From positions 2,852,001-2,916,000 of the forward strand of contig OY970261.1 in the NCBI GenBank assembly GCA_963715635.1: DNA of 64,000 bases, given 5' to 3'. Both the position numbers and the translations under genes were made by a program. The stretch's first letter is position 1. The number at the start of each line of letters is the position of its first letter. A model generated the notes under the pieces. The model did not search any database and was not told where the DNA came from. It was given only the letters and a program-made list of their open reading frames with translations. Source of the DNA: JAPKZH01 sp963715635. Its GTDB lineage: Bacteria > Acidobacteriota > Aminicenantia > Aminicenantales > UBA4085. Below, in pieces: positions 63,345 to 64,000 of this stretch.

Positions 63345-63387
63345 TTGACATTTTTTTCAGCGAGGATTATTTTGGACAAAATGTCAA
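63345..63387 (+). promoter_or_regulatory. Predicted nikR promoter and flanking dyad
   Basis: TTGACA (63345-63350), 17 bp, then TATTTT (63368-63373) would place the start near 63380, almost at the nikR ATG, so a leaderless message is possible. TTGACATTTT (63345-63354) is an exact inverted repeat of AAAATGTCAA (63378-63387), a possible operator. It does not match the NikR motif seen further downstream. Confidence 0.45.
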
Positions 63388-63800
63388 AACTCACGCGATT
63401 CGGTGTCTCCCTGGAAACCAATCTTCTGGCCCAATTTGATGCCCTCATCGAGAAAATTGGATATAAAAGCCGCTCTGAAGCTATCCGCGATTTAATCAGG
63501 GAACGACTTGTTTCTGAAGAATGGAAAAAAGAGGATCAGGAAGTCATCGGAATCCTGAGCCTCGTTTATGATCATGCCAGTCGAGAGGTCACTGATCTTC
63601 TAACCCGAATTCAACACCGACACCTCGACGCAGTCATCTCCTCAACCCATGTCCATCTGGACGAGCACAATTGCCTTGAGGTAATCATTCTCAGAGGACA
63701 AAATGCTCTGGTCACAAAAATCGCCGACGAGCTCCTGAGCACAAAAAGCGTCAAGCACGGAAAGCTCATCAGGACAACTACAGGCCAAAACATCAGCTGA
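63381..63800 (+). CDS. nikR: NikR, nickel-responsive regulator
   Basis: A 139-residue ribbon-helix-helix regulator. The DNA-binding part is MSKLTRFGVSLETNLLAQFD with RSEAIRDLIRE, and the ACT-like nickel domain follows. Nickel ligands align with the E. coli set (His76, His87, His89, Cys95) as His79, His90, His92 and Cys98, in QHRHLDAV and THVHLDEHNCLEV. It would repress nickel uptake when nickel is plentiful. The ATG at 63381 lacks a clear ribosome site; a longer frame begins at 63345. It diverges from fur. Confidence 0.93.
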   Translation: MSKLTRFGVSLETNLLAQFDALIEKIGYKSRSEAIRDLIRERLVSEEWKKEDQEVIGILSLVYDHASREVTDLLTRIQHRHLDAVISSTHVHLDEHNCLEVIILRGQNALVTKIADELLSTKSVKHGKLIRTTTGQNIS

Positions 63801-63845
63801 GTATCTTTTTCACCTTCCCCTTCAGCGATAAAAAGCTATAAAAAA

Positions 63846-63897
63846 TTGACATTTTTCATTCATGGTGTTACTATTTATTAATTCGTAACACTATGAA
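63846..63897 (+). promoter_or_regulatory. Promoter with candidate NikR operator
   Basis: TTGACA (63846-63851), 17 bp, TACTAT (63869-63874). Overlapping the -10 is a dyad GTGTTAC-N13-GTAACAC (63865-63891), extended by one mismatch to 13-bp arms (63859-63871 and 63885-63897). From memory this matches the non-enterobacterial NikR motif GTGTTAC-N13/14-GTAACAC. It controls the gene starting at 63916, about 19 bp downstream. Confidence 0.75.
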
Positions 63898-63915
63898 TGG
63901 CCAAGGAGAGTGCGA

Positions 63916-64000
63916 ATGAACACCCGAAAAGCCGTCCTCATCCCGCTGATGGTCCTTGTTCTCATTTTCGCAACGATCCCAAGACGTGTTCTCCGCGAGG
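63916..64000 (+). CDS. Start of a membrane or exported protein (partial)
   Basis: AAGGAGAG precedes an ATG and the frame stays open to the window edge (28 codons). It begins MNTRKAVLIPLMVLVLIFAT, a basic end and hydrophobic stretch typical of a signal peptide or first membrane span. Given the NikR-like operator upstream, a nickel or cobalt transport component is plausible, but the fragment is too short to assign a family. Confidence 0.6.
   Translation, partial: MNTRKAVLIPLMVLVLIFATIPRRVLRE

Overview
This window looks like chromosome of an anaerobic, polymer-degrading Gram-negative bacterium. The gene families (secreted DUF5916 barrel, C69 and M28 peptidases, NHL-type six-bladed propeller, DUF6599-like and DUF362 proteins, zinc-ribbon/TPR Ser/Thr kinases, NifX/Mrp/DUF5320 cluster) fit Candidatus Aminicenantes or another Acidobacteriota-related lineage. 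That placement is inferred from gene content, not from a marker gene. I saw no rRNA, tRNA or CRISPR array.

Layout. (1) 1-3.4 kb: hslV-hslU, with hslU cut by the window start, then a 258-bp inverted-repeat element and a complete ISL3-type insertion sequence with perfect terminal repeats, an 8-bp target duplication and a frameshifted transposase. (2) 3.4-29 kb: mostly secreted catabolic genes, including GH43, a beta-helix/propeller protein, sulfatase, polysaccharide deacetylase, GH36, a clan GH-D-like lipoprotein, C69 and M28 peptidases and a DUF5916 barrel. Two glycosidase relics (GH95 and GH106) show that parts of this repertoire are decaying. (3) 29.6-38.4 kb: NHL protein, an M24 peptidase fused to a parvulin domain beside a secreted cyclophilin, a divergent Nramp-like transporter, a secreted esterase and a TPR/double-retropepsin protein. 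Two palindromic repeats with compensatory stem changes lie in this stretch. (4) 38.4-43.7 kb: an AT-rich block with an omega-like subunit, RRM protein, sigma-70 factor, KhpA and two unknowns, bordered by relics of other genes. (5) 43.7-49.4 kb: two tandem zinc-ribbon Ser/Thr kinases with TPR tails. (6) 49.5-55.1 kb: aminotransferase-like protein, cysteine synthase, a DsrMK-like membrane redox pair and a second Asp/Glu racemase-like protein. (7) 55.2-64 kb: a metal-regulated region. Fur heads a long minus-strand run (three DUF5320-type proteins, two of the NifX family, Mrp, CGGC, FmdB-type zinc ribbon, a cystathionine/methionine gamma-lyase relative, metallo-hydrolase, two ferredoxin-inserted MinD ATPases). 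A near-consensus Fur box overlaps its predicted start site. Divergent nikR follows, then a candidate NikR operator before a truncated gene.

The most interesting parts are the Fur-headed NifX/Mrp/MinD cluster with the adjacent NikR site, and the AT-rich block of RNA-polymerase and RNA-binding genes. Start codons were moved from the longest open frame wherever a ribosome-binding site or signal peptide clearly pointed inward.
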